Assembly (NCBI RefSeq): GCF_032399705.1
Contig: NZ_CP135922.1
Span: 4,340,001-4,404,000, forward strand
DNA: 64,000 nucleotides
Origin: Paenibacillus sp. BIC5C1
GTDB lineage: Bacteria > Bacillota > Bacilli > Paenibacillales > Paenibacillaceae
Direction of reading: 5' to 3'
Shown here: piece by piece, positions 36,710-45,400 of the stretch
Position numbering within the stretch: position 1 is the stretch's first letter
Layout: each line of letters opens with the position of its first letter
Position numbers and translations under genes: made by a program
The notes under the pieces: model-generated
Told to the model about the DNA's origin: nothing
Databases searched by the model: none
Seen by the model: the letters and a program-made list of their open reading frames with translations, nothing else

Positions 36710-37126
36710 CTACACCGCCTTAATATATTCGAGTTCCAGATTTTTAAATAATCCGTTCTCTCTAATAATAGTCCCTCTAACAGTGCTAAAAGATGCGATA
36801 TCCGTTTCCTCTTCTAATTCCTCATTGACCAAGGAAGGATATGTAATCTCTATGAGGAAGCCTTCCACGATTAAATTCGCATCCCTCTCAAGCGTCAGAA
36901 CTTCGATTACACCGTTATCGTATGTGTATATTACAGAAGTTACGAGAGTAGAATAACCTGCCAATTCTCTGCGGGCTTCCACGTTAATTACATTCGGTTC
37001 TACCAGTGCATTCATGACAGTTAAATCATCGCCGCCAGTGTAAAGACCGGACTTCTTCATCTCCCTACGAATTAAATCGAGTATGGGATAGATTTCATTC
37101 GAGTTTACAAAGTTTCTAGTGTCCAA
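36710..37126 (-). CDS. Small tail-tip or baseplate protein (138 aa)
   Basis: The upstream frame opens at ATG 37174, but that ATG lies just after the terminator's T-run without a ribosome site. A TTG at 37126, seven bases after AGGTGAGG, is the better start (DTRNFVNSNEIYPILDL). The product has a helical start (RREMKKSGLYTGG) and a beta-rich rest (TLVTSVIYTYDNGVIEVLTL, GFLIEITYP). An acidic segment (LVNEELEEETDIAS) is present. It sits directly after the hub endopeptidase gene, behind a terminator, so it may have its own promoter. Confidence 0.58.
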   Translation of the reverse strand: MDTRNFVNSNEIYPILDLIRREMKKSGLYTGGDDLTVMNALVEPNVINVEARRELAGYSTLVTSVIYTYDNGVIEVLTLERDANLIVEGFLIEITYPSLVNEELEEETDIASFSTVRGTIIRENGLFKNLELEYIKAV

Positions 37127-37155
37127 AGTATACACCTCACCTTCTATAGCATTAT

Positions 37156-37203
37156 AAGAAAAAGCAGGGAACAATTAGCGCCTCAAGCGTAAGTGCTCCC
37201 TGC
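37156..37203 (-). terminator. Intrinsic terminator after the hub endopeptidase gene
   Basis: Arms GCAGGGA (37164) and TCCCTGC (37197) enclose a long internal loop. The minus strand then reads TTTTTCTTATAATGC. A TATAAT at 37149 to 37154 lies directly behind the T-run but no -35 was found at normal spacing. Confidence 0.75.
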
Positions 37204-37211
37204 CTATGTGG

Positions 37212-40200
37212 TTATCCTACTTGTGATATAGACTGCCACGTCAACTCCAGGTAGTTGAGGATGCCATCGCTGTTTCCGACGATTCTGTTCCCCTTAATCA
37301 AGAAATAATTGGCAGTGAACGTCTTGGAATCGTATACGTAAACAGAGTCAAGCAGTTCGATTAACGGATTACCTTTGACTACTATATTCTTCGTCCTTGC
37401 CTGACGTTTGTAATCGAAGAAAATCTTATTGGCAACGTCCTCCTTCAAGTCTCTCAAGGAGTTTCCATCTATCTCTTCAATCCAATCCAACTGAGCGCCC
37501 GCCGTGCGGATATTACCCTTAGTTGCGATGATGAGAGATTTGTCGAAGAAGTGTTCCACGATACCCGCTGTTCCGGAAATCATCAAGTGATTTCTGACAC
37601 GGGAGTAATCCGTAGAGGAAGTAACTTCCAGTAGATTCTCTCCATCAATGAACTCCCACTTCATGCCGGCTACCATAGCCCAGTCTGGTGAATCGAGGAA
37701 GTCCATCTTCTCCATTCGGAACGTCCCATACCTGTCACAGTAGGTACGGTAAGGAATATCTTGGATAAGGGACTGTACGGCATCTGAAGCGTTCGTACCT
37801 ATTGGGAAGGATACACTTGCCACGAACGGATTCTGCCAGCCGCCCACTTCCATAATATTCTCCTGAGTCACGGCCTCAAGTTCTCCGCTCTCCTTGTTGA
37901 ATTTCATGAAGGTGTTCTTCCCTTTGTTTACGTCGATGTATACTGTGTCTTCAATTACGTAGTCAGGGTTGCTCATATCCTCCGAATGAAACTTCCAAGT
38001 GCTCATTCCTGCATGGACAACAATGTCTTCTACAATGCTTGATTTAATCCAGGAGAACGCCCCACCATCTCCTGCATAAGCTTCTTCTGGTGGGTACTGC
38101 ATAGGCTTGTAGAAGATAAATTCCTCAAGCATGTCGTACCTGTCCACACAGCTAAACGAGACGGTCTTCTCGTCAGAGTTCTCCGTAATTTCGCCTTTAA
38201 TCATTCCAGTGAATACACGGACAACTTCTTCCCCGTATCCCGCATAAATCCTGATTGGAGTGTACTCGCTAATAACATGTCGCAGTTCCCCTTCTTCGTA
38301 ATAACTTAAAGGAGACTTATCAGTCTTAAATGAGTCAGGGAACTCTGGTCTACGCTCCCAGGATGGAGAATAAATACCGGAAGAGTTGTCCAGCGTTAGC
38401 CGTGCGGTACTAATAGTTGTATCGAGGTGGGTGTTGATTTCCCAACTCATGACGTCCTTGTCGATGGAGTACATGTCCTCATAAACAAAATCTCCGACTT
38501 CGTACCACTTCTCGTCATACGTGTCACCGATGGCAGTAGCTAGTTGCTCGATGGCGTAGTCGTTGGAAGCGTACTTCACACTGTCGAGATACATCGCTCC
38601 ATCCGTCACTGCAAACAGGATTCTGCTTTGGTACGGATAGTCGAATGCCGCCCCGCGGATTCCGGTATTGACCCAGATATCATTTATCTTCACATACACG
38701 TCGATATCCGTTTGGTCGTGGCAGACTACTGTGTACTCGATAAAATCAGAAGTCGTATTTAGCTTATACGTGCCGCCACCAGAAGTATAAATTTGGTCAT
38801 CCTTGATGTTCAGAAGGAAACCCTTCGTTCCATCACTTATAACTAACTTACCGCTGGTACCTTCCACTGTCTTCAGGCTAAAGTTAATCGTAAACGGAAA
38901 CTTCTTGATTTTACCTAGCCGCTCGATACCTGCTTCACCTCCGCTAGTCGAGATTGCTTGGTAATCTCCTTTGTCCTTCTGTACGACTGTACTGTAGGGA
39001 GTCCATTGGTTGGCGCTATTCATTTCATCTTCAAAATCCCACATCGCCTTCGTCTCAACAGTCTCTATATCGAACTCTTTCGCTCTGAGCCACAAGATAC
39101 CGAACTTTCCTCTCGATGCTTTTGAGGAATTGGCGAACGTGAATTTCACCACGTTATGTCCTTTGGGCATTGGGATGGAAGGTGGGTATGCCACTCCGTT
39201 TTTAGCGCTCACCCCGTTGATACGCACTACCTCGTAATCATTAACTGTGACGATCATCGTGTCATCTAGTTCAAGGTCAGAGAAGTATGCCCAGCCAAGG
39301 TTTCCTGCCTTAAACCAATCGTGCTCGAAAACCAGAGTCTTTGCCTGGCCCGCCCCGCCCGTTCCGTTAAATCCGAGAACGTTCATTGAAGTTTTGTCAT
39401 CAACAACGGTCATCTGCACTGCACCGTTTGTCTCTGTGTACTTCTTGACATCAAGTGTAGTCTTCTTGGTTGTAAAATCCTTGAAGTAAGTTTGTTTAGT
39501 GGTTGTCCTGTTGTACTGGTACGTGACGATTTCCTTGTCAATGCTGGCATCTCCCGCCGAGTCTGCCGATCTTGGTTTACCATCGCCCCAGGACTTGACT
39601 CTTACAACAACGGGCTGCCTTCCAAACTTGAGGGCATTCGCCTTCGTATCATAAAGAATGTCAATCCGGTTGCCTTTGATAGCTCCGCCCGTGTCATCCG
39701 CAAGATACTCTCCCCAACTCGTTCCATTGACAATCAGTTCCACTGTACTCTTCAAAGGGATAACAGAGGGATCTACCGCGATAATCTTCCAGTTCTTCCA
39801 TGTTTGGACGTTAGTTCCGCCCTTTGTGATTCCAATACAGCCGGGACAGTCTGCTACATATGCCGTTGCTTCCATGTTGTATTCCACGTAGGAGGTCGAA
39901 TCTGACATTACTCCTGAAGCGCCCATTAAGACAGAAGCATCCTGAATGTTCCTTTTGTCAATTTTCTTGCTTGCTGTCTGGATCGTTCTCTTGCCCCGCA
40001 GGTACGGTTCAGGATTTTGTGGTACCTTGTTAAATCGTACTTCAAAGTGTAAGTGTGTTCCGTCACCTCCACCACTGGAGATGGAGTGTCCGGTATTGCC
40101 GCCAAGACCTACAAGGCTACCTGCGTTAACCTTATCCCCCACACTTACACTGATTTTGTTTAAGTGGGCATACCTTGTCTCCCACCCGTTTCCATGATTG

Positions 40201-40709
40201 ACGTAGACGACTTTACCATATCCTCTCAAGGTTCTGGCGATGGTTACTGTACCTGCCCACACAGCATATACTGGGTCGTTCATCGCAAGGTCAAGGTCAA
40301 TTCCTTTATGCTCCTTCCGGGAACAGCGAGGGTCTGTCTCAAACCAGTCGGTGATATACATCCCGTTGATGGTACGCTCCCCATTCTCCTTCCCGTGCAT
40401 CGTTGAACTTGCTTTTATTGGCATGGAGAAGTCTGCGTTTCTCAGGTCGGTGCTGGTATCAATCAACGTACCGTCAACGTAGTTCGTAATCTTCTCCGCT
40501 TTGTCGATAGACAGCATATCATTCACAGCACTGTCTACCACGTACTGAACTGCATCATATTTTCTACGGAATCCCCGCACGTATGATGTTTTGTCCAACT
40601 CTACGATTACCTTCGGCTCGTTCCCTAGCGCGTTTACACGCTCCATGATGCCTTGTAGCAACTGCCTTGAAGGGTAATTAACGTTAGATACATAAGCCAC
40701 TTCAGCCAC
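37212..40709 (-). CDS. Tail hub with M23 endopeptidase and 3D domain
   Basis: The 1,165-residue tail-associated protein probably digests host wall during DNA entry. Residues about 130 to 240 are an M23 (LytM/lysostaphin-type) peptidase: HKGID (His134, Asp138), RYAHL (His182) and THLHFE (His219, His221) carry the zinc and catalytic residues. Residues about 275 to 372 are a 3D domain with its Asp set (AVDP Asp313; ADDTGG Asp338 and 339; NRIDI Asp350), as in lytic-transglycosylase-like wall enzymes. A beta-sandwich region with a LamG-like fold (about 550 to 720) follows. The C-terminal 440 residues (VYEDMYSIDKDVMSWEIN, IRIYAGYGEE) match phage hub/baseplate proteins. The first GTG at 40709 or the GTG three codons later may be the start. 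Confidence 0.85.
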   Translation of the reverse strand: MAEVAYVSNVNYPSRQLLQGIMERVNALGNEPKVIVELDKTSYVRGFRRKYDAVQYVVDSAVNDMLSIDKAEKITNYVDGTLIDTSTDLRNADFSMPIKASSTMHGKENGERTINGMYITDWFETDPRCSRKEHKGIDLDLAMNDPVYAVWAGTVTIARTLRGYGKVVYVNHGNGWETRYAHLNKISVSVGDKVNAGSLVGLGGNTGHSISSGGGDGTHLHFEVRFNKVPQNPEPYLRGKRTIQTASKKIDKRNIQDASVLMGASGVMSDSTSYVEYNMEATAYVADCPGCIGITKGGTNVQTWKNWKIIAVDPSVIPLKSTVELIVNGTSWGEYLADDTGGAIKGNRIDILYDTKANALKFGRQPVVVRVKSWGDGKPRSADSAGDASIDKEIVTYQYNRTTTKQTYFKDFTTKKTTLDVKKYTETNGAVQMTVVDDKTSMNVLGFNGTGGAGQAKTLVFEHDWFKAGNLGWAYFSDLELDDTMIVTVNDYEVVRINGVSAKNGVAYPPSIPMPKGHNVVKFTFANSSKASRGKFGILWLRAKEFDIETVETKAMWDFEDEMNSANQWTPYSTVVQKDKGDYQAISTSGGEAGIERLGKIKKFPFTINFSLKTVEGTSGKLVISDGTKGFLLNIKDDQIYTSGGGTYKLNTTSDFIEYTVVCHDQTDIDVYVKINDIWVNTGIRGAAFDYPYQSRILFAVTDGAMYLDSVKYASNDYAIEQLATAIGDTYDEKWYEVGDFVYEDMYSIDKDVMSWEINTHLDTTISTARLTLDNSSGIYSPSWERRPEFPDSFKTDKSPLSYYEEGELRHVISEYTPIRIYAGYGEEVVRVFTGMIKGEITENSDEKTVSFSCVDRYDMLEEFIFYKPMQYPPEEAYAGDGGAFSWIKSSIVEDIVVHAGMSTWKFHSEDMSNPDYVIEDTVYIDVNKGKNTFMKFNKESGELEAVTQENIMEVGGWQNPFVASVSFPIGTNASDAVQSLIQDIPYRTYCDRYGTFRMEKMDFLDSPDWAMVAGMKWEFIDGENLLEVTSSTDYSRVRNHLMISGTAGIVEHFFDKSLIIATKGNIRTAGAQLDWIEEIDGNSLRDLKEDVANKIFFDYKRQARTKNIVVKGNPLIELLDSVYVYDSKTFTANYFLIKGNRIVGNSDGILNYLELTWQSISQVG

Positions 40710-40714
40710 CTACC

Positions 40715-41758
40715 TTATCTATATTTCTCCGTAATCCACTCGATTAATCTGTTAAGGAAGGTTACGGCTTCTGCTCTTGTAATACATGCTTCCGGTTCAA
40801 ACTGACCATCTTCATAAAGCGGGAACACATAACACCCGTCATGGAATTTTTCATCCAACAGGGTCAGTACGTCGTTCGAGTACCATTTGGAAAGGATAAC
40901 ATCCTTATCCACAATCGGTCTCAGCGGCGTATCATTGTATGTGAACGCACGGTCGGTGTACCGATTATGCAGATTTTCGTAAATACGGCTCATAAGTGCG
41001 AAGAAGTCTCCGCGACGAATACGAACGTCTCCGAAAAATCGGTCGTTGTACGTCACTCGCCCTGATTCCACGACGACCGTTTCACTTGTACGTCTACTCA
41101 CCCCTTTAATTACGGCGTTATACCCTATGACAGCAGGGAAGCCATTGTACATGTATGGCAAGTAAACTTCACCCTTATGAATGACAAACACGTCACGCTG
41201 AAATCCGATCGCGTTCCGGATGACCACGCCCGCATCACTTCCTGCCCCAACGGTGACGAGAAGTCTCTTCAGCTTCACGCCAAGGACTGTACAAGACTCA
41301 GGTTGGTTGCTGTAGCTGAAATGGTATGTCGAAGCATACTTCAGGGTTGCGTGTGGCATCCGGTAGTCACCTGATTCATTGTATGGGGTATTGACACACC
41401 CGATATCTTTCCGGTCAGGGATGCCATAAGCAATAACCACGACTTCGATGCCCGCCGACAGCGGGTTGGTCATGGTCACTTTTCCGTTCTCTACCTTCTC
41501 AGGAAGAACCTCCACCCCGTTCACGATGACGAACACCGGATTGTTCACGTGGTATTTGTAATCAGGTACAAGAAACTCTTGCTGTCCGCTTACGGTCACG
41601 AACCGCTTGACCATTCGCTCGTACCCTTCTTTGAACACGTTGTACGTCATACCACTTAAGACTTCTACGTCACCCGTCAAATCTGTTCTCATACGGGTAA
41701 TCTCAAGCGTGTCACGGTAATACCAATCCAGCGGATCTACGTCAATCCATCTTTTCAT
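40715..41758 (-). CDS. Tail-tip protein with C-terminal SLH-like domain (347 aa)
   Basis: The first 280 residues are beta-rich with phage tail strands (FLVPDYKYHVNNPVFVIVNG, VVVIAYGIPDRK, LLVTVGAGSDAGVVIRNA). The end (KWYSNDVLTLLDEKFHDG, FEPEACITRAEAVTFLNRLI) fits one S-layer-homology (SLH) unit, with the characteristic ITRAEAVTFL. SLH domains of Bacillales bind pyruvylated secondary wall polymer. The gene follows the neighbouring tail-tip gene with a three-base gap, and both carry SLH-like ends. The start is ATG 41758. Tail function is inferred from position between tape measure and hub; a Dit-like role is possible. Confidence 0.7.
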   Translation of the reverse strand: MKRWIDVDPLDWYYRDTLEITRMRTDLTGDVEVLSGMTYNVFKEGYERMVKRFVTVSGQQEFLVPDYKYHVNNPVFVIVNGVEVLPEKVENGKVTMTNPLSAGIEVVVIAYGIPDRKDIGCVNTPYNESGDYRMPHATLKYASTYHFSYSNQPESCTVLGVKLKRLLVTVGAGSDAGVVIRNAIGFQRDVFVIHKGEVYLPYMYNGFPAVIGYNAVIKGVSRRTSETVVVESGRVTYNDRFFGDVRIRRGDFFALMSRIYENLHNRYTDRAFTYNDTPLRPIVDKDVILSKWYSNDVLTLLDEKFHDGCYVFPLYEDGQFEPEACITRAEAVTFLNRLIEWITEKYR

Positions 41759-41761
41759 TTC

Positions 41762-42382
41762 TTAGTACCCCCTCAACAACTTGTCTACGTGTCGATATGT
41801 CCGCATAAGGAACGTAATGGATTCTGCTCTTGTAGCCGCTTCGTCCGGGCGGAAGTAAACAACAGATTCCCCGTCCGCTTCCCAGTTCGTGGCGATTAGT
41901 CCAAGCTGTTGCATATTGTCGATATACTTGTTTGCCCAATGATTTTCGATATCAATGAACTCTGTCATGTACTTGTACTCAAAATCTTGCTTGCGGACGA
42001 GAGACATACCGATGGTTACGATGTACTTCGTTTCCATCTCAGCGGTTTTAATATCGGGTTCTCCAGTCACGATGCCGATGTAAACTGTACCTTTCTCGTC
42101 GTAATACTTATGTTGAGAGCCGATGAACTGAAGCCAGTCGGCATATTCCTTCTTAGAATAAAACAGCATGGTCAGGGTAGCGTTATAATGAGACGTTCCG
42201 TTCTGCACAAGTCCCGCAGAAGATGCCAAGGTCTGGTTGACATGGGTCTTCAGGTAAGGCGTCGGCGGTTTGTACTCCGTAATTAGCTTTGCCTTGACCT
42301 GATTAAACTGGATTCCATTGTCGTAAAACAGTTTCTTCTTATATACCGAATCCTCTGACAAGAGGTTATTTTGTTGTGTCAT
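41762..42382 (-). CDS. Distal-tail-like protein with C-terminal SLH-like domain (206 aa)
   Basis: This is the first gene after the tape measure, the usual place of a distal tail protein, and it has AAGGAGG before ATG 42382. Residues 1 to about 140 (LFYDNGIQFNQVKAKLITEY, YNATLTMLFYSKKEYADWLQ, KYIVTIGMSLVRKQDFEYKY) are typical of phage tail proteins. Residues about 145 to 200 form an SLH-like unit: IENHWANKYIDNMQQLGLI then FRPDEAATRAESITFLMR. This combination of tail protein and wall-anchor domain is unusual and suggests direct contact with the SLH ligand of the host wall. Confidence 0.72.
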   Translation of the reverse strand: MTQQNNLLSEDSVYKKKLFYDNGIQFNQVKAKLITEYKPPTPYLKTHVNQTLASSAGLVQNGTSHYNATLTMLFYSKKEYADWLQFIGSQHKYYDEKGTVYIGIVTGEPDIKTAEMETKYIVTIGMSLVRKQDFEYKYMTEFIDIENHWANKYIDNMQQLGLIATNWEADGESVVYFRPDEAATRAESITFLMRTYRHVDKLLRGY

Positions 42383-42403
42383 GACCGTACCTCCTTATAA
42401 AAT

Positions 42404-42433
42404 AACTCCCCATCTCATTATAAGACGGGGAGT
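42404..42433 (-). terminator. Intrinsic terminator after the tape measure gene
   Basis: Arms ACTCCCC-TCT and AGA-GGGGAGT pair around a TATAATG loop, followed on the minus strand by TATTTTAT. It ends the tape measure transcript just before the tail-tip genes. Confidence 0.8.
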
Positions 42434-42440
42434 GGTTTCG

Positions 42441-45400
42441 CTAACTTCTATAGTTGCTAGGATTCATCGCCTGTTGGCTACGAAGGTTTCCTACCCGACC
42501 GACAGACAAGCCTTGTCCAATGGATTGTCCGACTTGTTGCAACTGGCGGTTTGTCATACCGTTGGTGATGTTAGGAAGCGTGATGTTGACGGTGACATCC
42601 CCTGTACCAATGGTTGTCGTGTTGTGAGTGTTGCCACGGGTAAGGTACTCGTAGCGGCTCATAGCACTTACTCCATTAGGCATGTTGAACGTTCCTGCTG
42701 TGGATTTCATTTCATCCAGGATGCCCAACTGAGCCTGTAAAGATTGCTTTTGCAAGTCACGGATTTCGGCGTTAATCTTAGTTGTTTCATCCGCTCCCGC
42801 CGAAGGAAGTTTAGCTCTCAGATCGGCAATGACCTGGTTGATTTCAGATACCTCTTCCTTGGCATTGGCAATCCGCTTGTTACGAAGAATAGACGAGGAG
42901 TCGTCAGGGTTTCCACTCCGTAACTTGAGTTCCAGCAACTCATTCTCACGTTCAGAACTGTTGTCCTGAATCTTAGCCCTGCCAATGCCAATGGAAGCAA
43001 GATTGTATTCCTTAATAAGCGCTTGCTCATTGGCGATCGTATTCTGAAGCTGTAAAACCTGCATTGCTTGCTCATCGGAGAGATCTCCGATGGCTTGGAT
43101 TGCTTGTAGATTCGCCAACTCATTTTTCATCTGAGATAGCTTATTCAGTGTAATCTTCTTCATGGTGTCCAAGTATTCTTGAGACTGAGTGTCCATACTG
43201 TACGCCGCCGCCAATTCTTTTGCTTGAGCAATAAGGTCAATGCGAGACAAGCTGTTGTTAACCTTTCGAACCTGACCTTGATACGTTTCTTGTTTTGTGT
43301 TCCACTCTTGCTGAAGAATGTCAACTTCCCCTTCAGATGCCACTTTATCTCTTGTCGAAGTAAGGTTATCATAAGCAGTTTTGGCATCGGCGTACTCTTG
43401 CGACTCAGGGTCAGCGCTGTCCATGACCGCCTTGGCGTTGGCGATATACTTGTCAATGATAGCCAGTTCTTCATTCAATACCTGTCGCATGGATTCGGTC
43501 TGATTCTTACGAAGTGCAATGTACTCGTCGGAATCAGTCTTCATTCCGCTCATTAGGGCACGAAGCGTGTCAATCTGACTGGTGTCCTTAATCTCATTGA
43601 TACGGTCAGAGACACGGCTTAGAACAGAGCCAGAGTCGATGGAAGAGAACTCGGCTGCACCTTCCTTGTACTTCTCGTCATATTCCTTCTCCGCATTCTC
43701 TTTGAGTCTCTTGTCCTCTGCCTCTTTAAGCTTTGTTGCTTCGTACTGCTTGGTAATGGCTTTCTGTCGCATCTTTTCTGTTTCTGCAGCACGTCCAGAA
43801 TTTGCATTAAACTCAGCAACGGCTTCCTCTACTGTCTGTCCACCGCTGGCTTCCCGTTGTTTGAGCCATTTTGAAAATTCTTCACCAGTTCCTGAGAAAT
43901 TGTAATAATTCATTATCTCGCCCATAATGCCAAGTTCCTCCGGTTTGTATCCTTTAGTCTTGAAAGGATTGGAAGGTCCACCTTGGGCTTCAAAGACACC
44001 GAGGTCGGATGGAGTTCCACCGAAAAAGGATGATATTCCGTTCTTTGCAGAGTAGAAAAGCCCCATCAAGTTATTCCGATTCTTAGCCCAACCGCCTTCA
44101 GCAAGCGCGTTAAACGTGTTAGCCATGCCTTTCAGGTCGTTGTCACGGTCGTCAGCCTGAGCAAGTAACCTTTCGTCATCTGTTGACAGGTAAGACTCTG
44201 TCAATCCTTTGGCCGCTTGAGCGAGACCGATTGCCCCGGCAATCTCCATAGCCATCTTAGCGATACCTCCCGCCAAGTTTTTAACAGAAGCCAGAGCCCC
44301 CTTGCCCAAGTCTGGAATATCCTTCAAGAACTGTTTGAACCCATTCTTGAGGGACCCCGTAGAAGACATTGAGGAGTTCATGCCTCGTACAGCATTGGAC
44401 AGATCTCCGAAGGCAGGGGATGCTTGTCGAGCAGAAGCAGCGGCTTCCCGCTGGGTCTTCTCGTAATCATCCATCGCAGTACTCAGCTTTTGAATATCGT
44501 CAATCGGGGGTAAGCCGTTTCGCTGTCTGTCCACCAAGTGGTCTTCAAATCCCTGAAAGTCTCCTTGTGACATTTGGGACATCCTATCGGACAATTTAGA
44601 GTAATTGCTATCGCTTGCTCTATGAGTATCAAACACTCCCCGACTGGCGGTGCTGCTGTTCAGGGTGGTCAGGAGGGTAGGGGTAAGGACGGAAGCCAAT
44701 TCAGTTCGGGTACTTAGGCGGCTGTTGTACTGCTTCGTCCGGTCGAATTTTTCATCATCCGTCAACTCCTTGCCCGGATTCCAATTTTTGGATTCATCCA
44801 TCGTGCTAAATAGAGTTGGCAAGTCTTTAACCTCTATATTATTAGACTTCAGGTAGCTCTTAAAATGGTCGCTTTGCTCTTTCGTCATCCCGTTTAGTTC
44901 ACGTAGATAACCGTCTAGCAATGGGTCTTTCTGCATCACACCTACCTGCTTACGCGTCATGTTCTTGATAGAATTATCAACACCATCCATGTCCGATACG
45001 TTCTCCAGGAATGCAGTGCGTGCAGTCTCTCTCTCGAAGTTGGGTCTAAAGGCAGCATCAACCTTCCCAGCTCCCCACTTGATCCCCTTAAGCAGCATCA
45101 TGCCAAGCAATACGTTAGATAACACGTCTCCTAACTTGACGAACAATTGCGCATTTTTCGCCACGTGTTCTGCCATGTTCATAAGTGCGTAGGACACTTT
45201 ATTAATGGTAGGGGTCATCTCCTGAACAAGAGCATCAAAGGCAATCGTTATGCTTTGCCCTGCCCGTTTAGTATTGACGAGTGGGTTGTCTACTGATGAC
45301 TTAACCATGTCCTCATATTTAGATTTATCAAAGTTTCCACTAACCTCGATGACCTTAACGAACGTGTTCATGATTTCGTGCATCGTAGCCGCTCCTTTGG

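Noticed and set aside
37149..37154. TATAAT as promoter for the small tail-tip genes
   Set aside because: No -35 at normal spacing; the match may be chance in the T-rich terminator tail.
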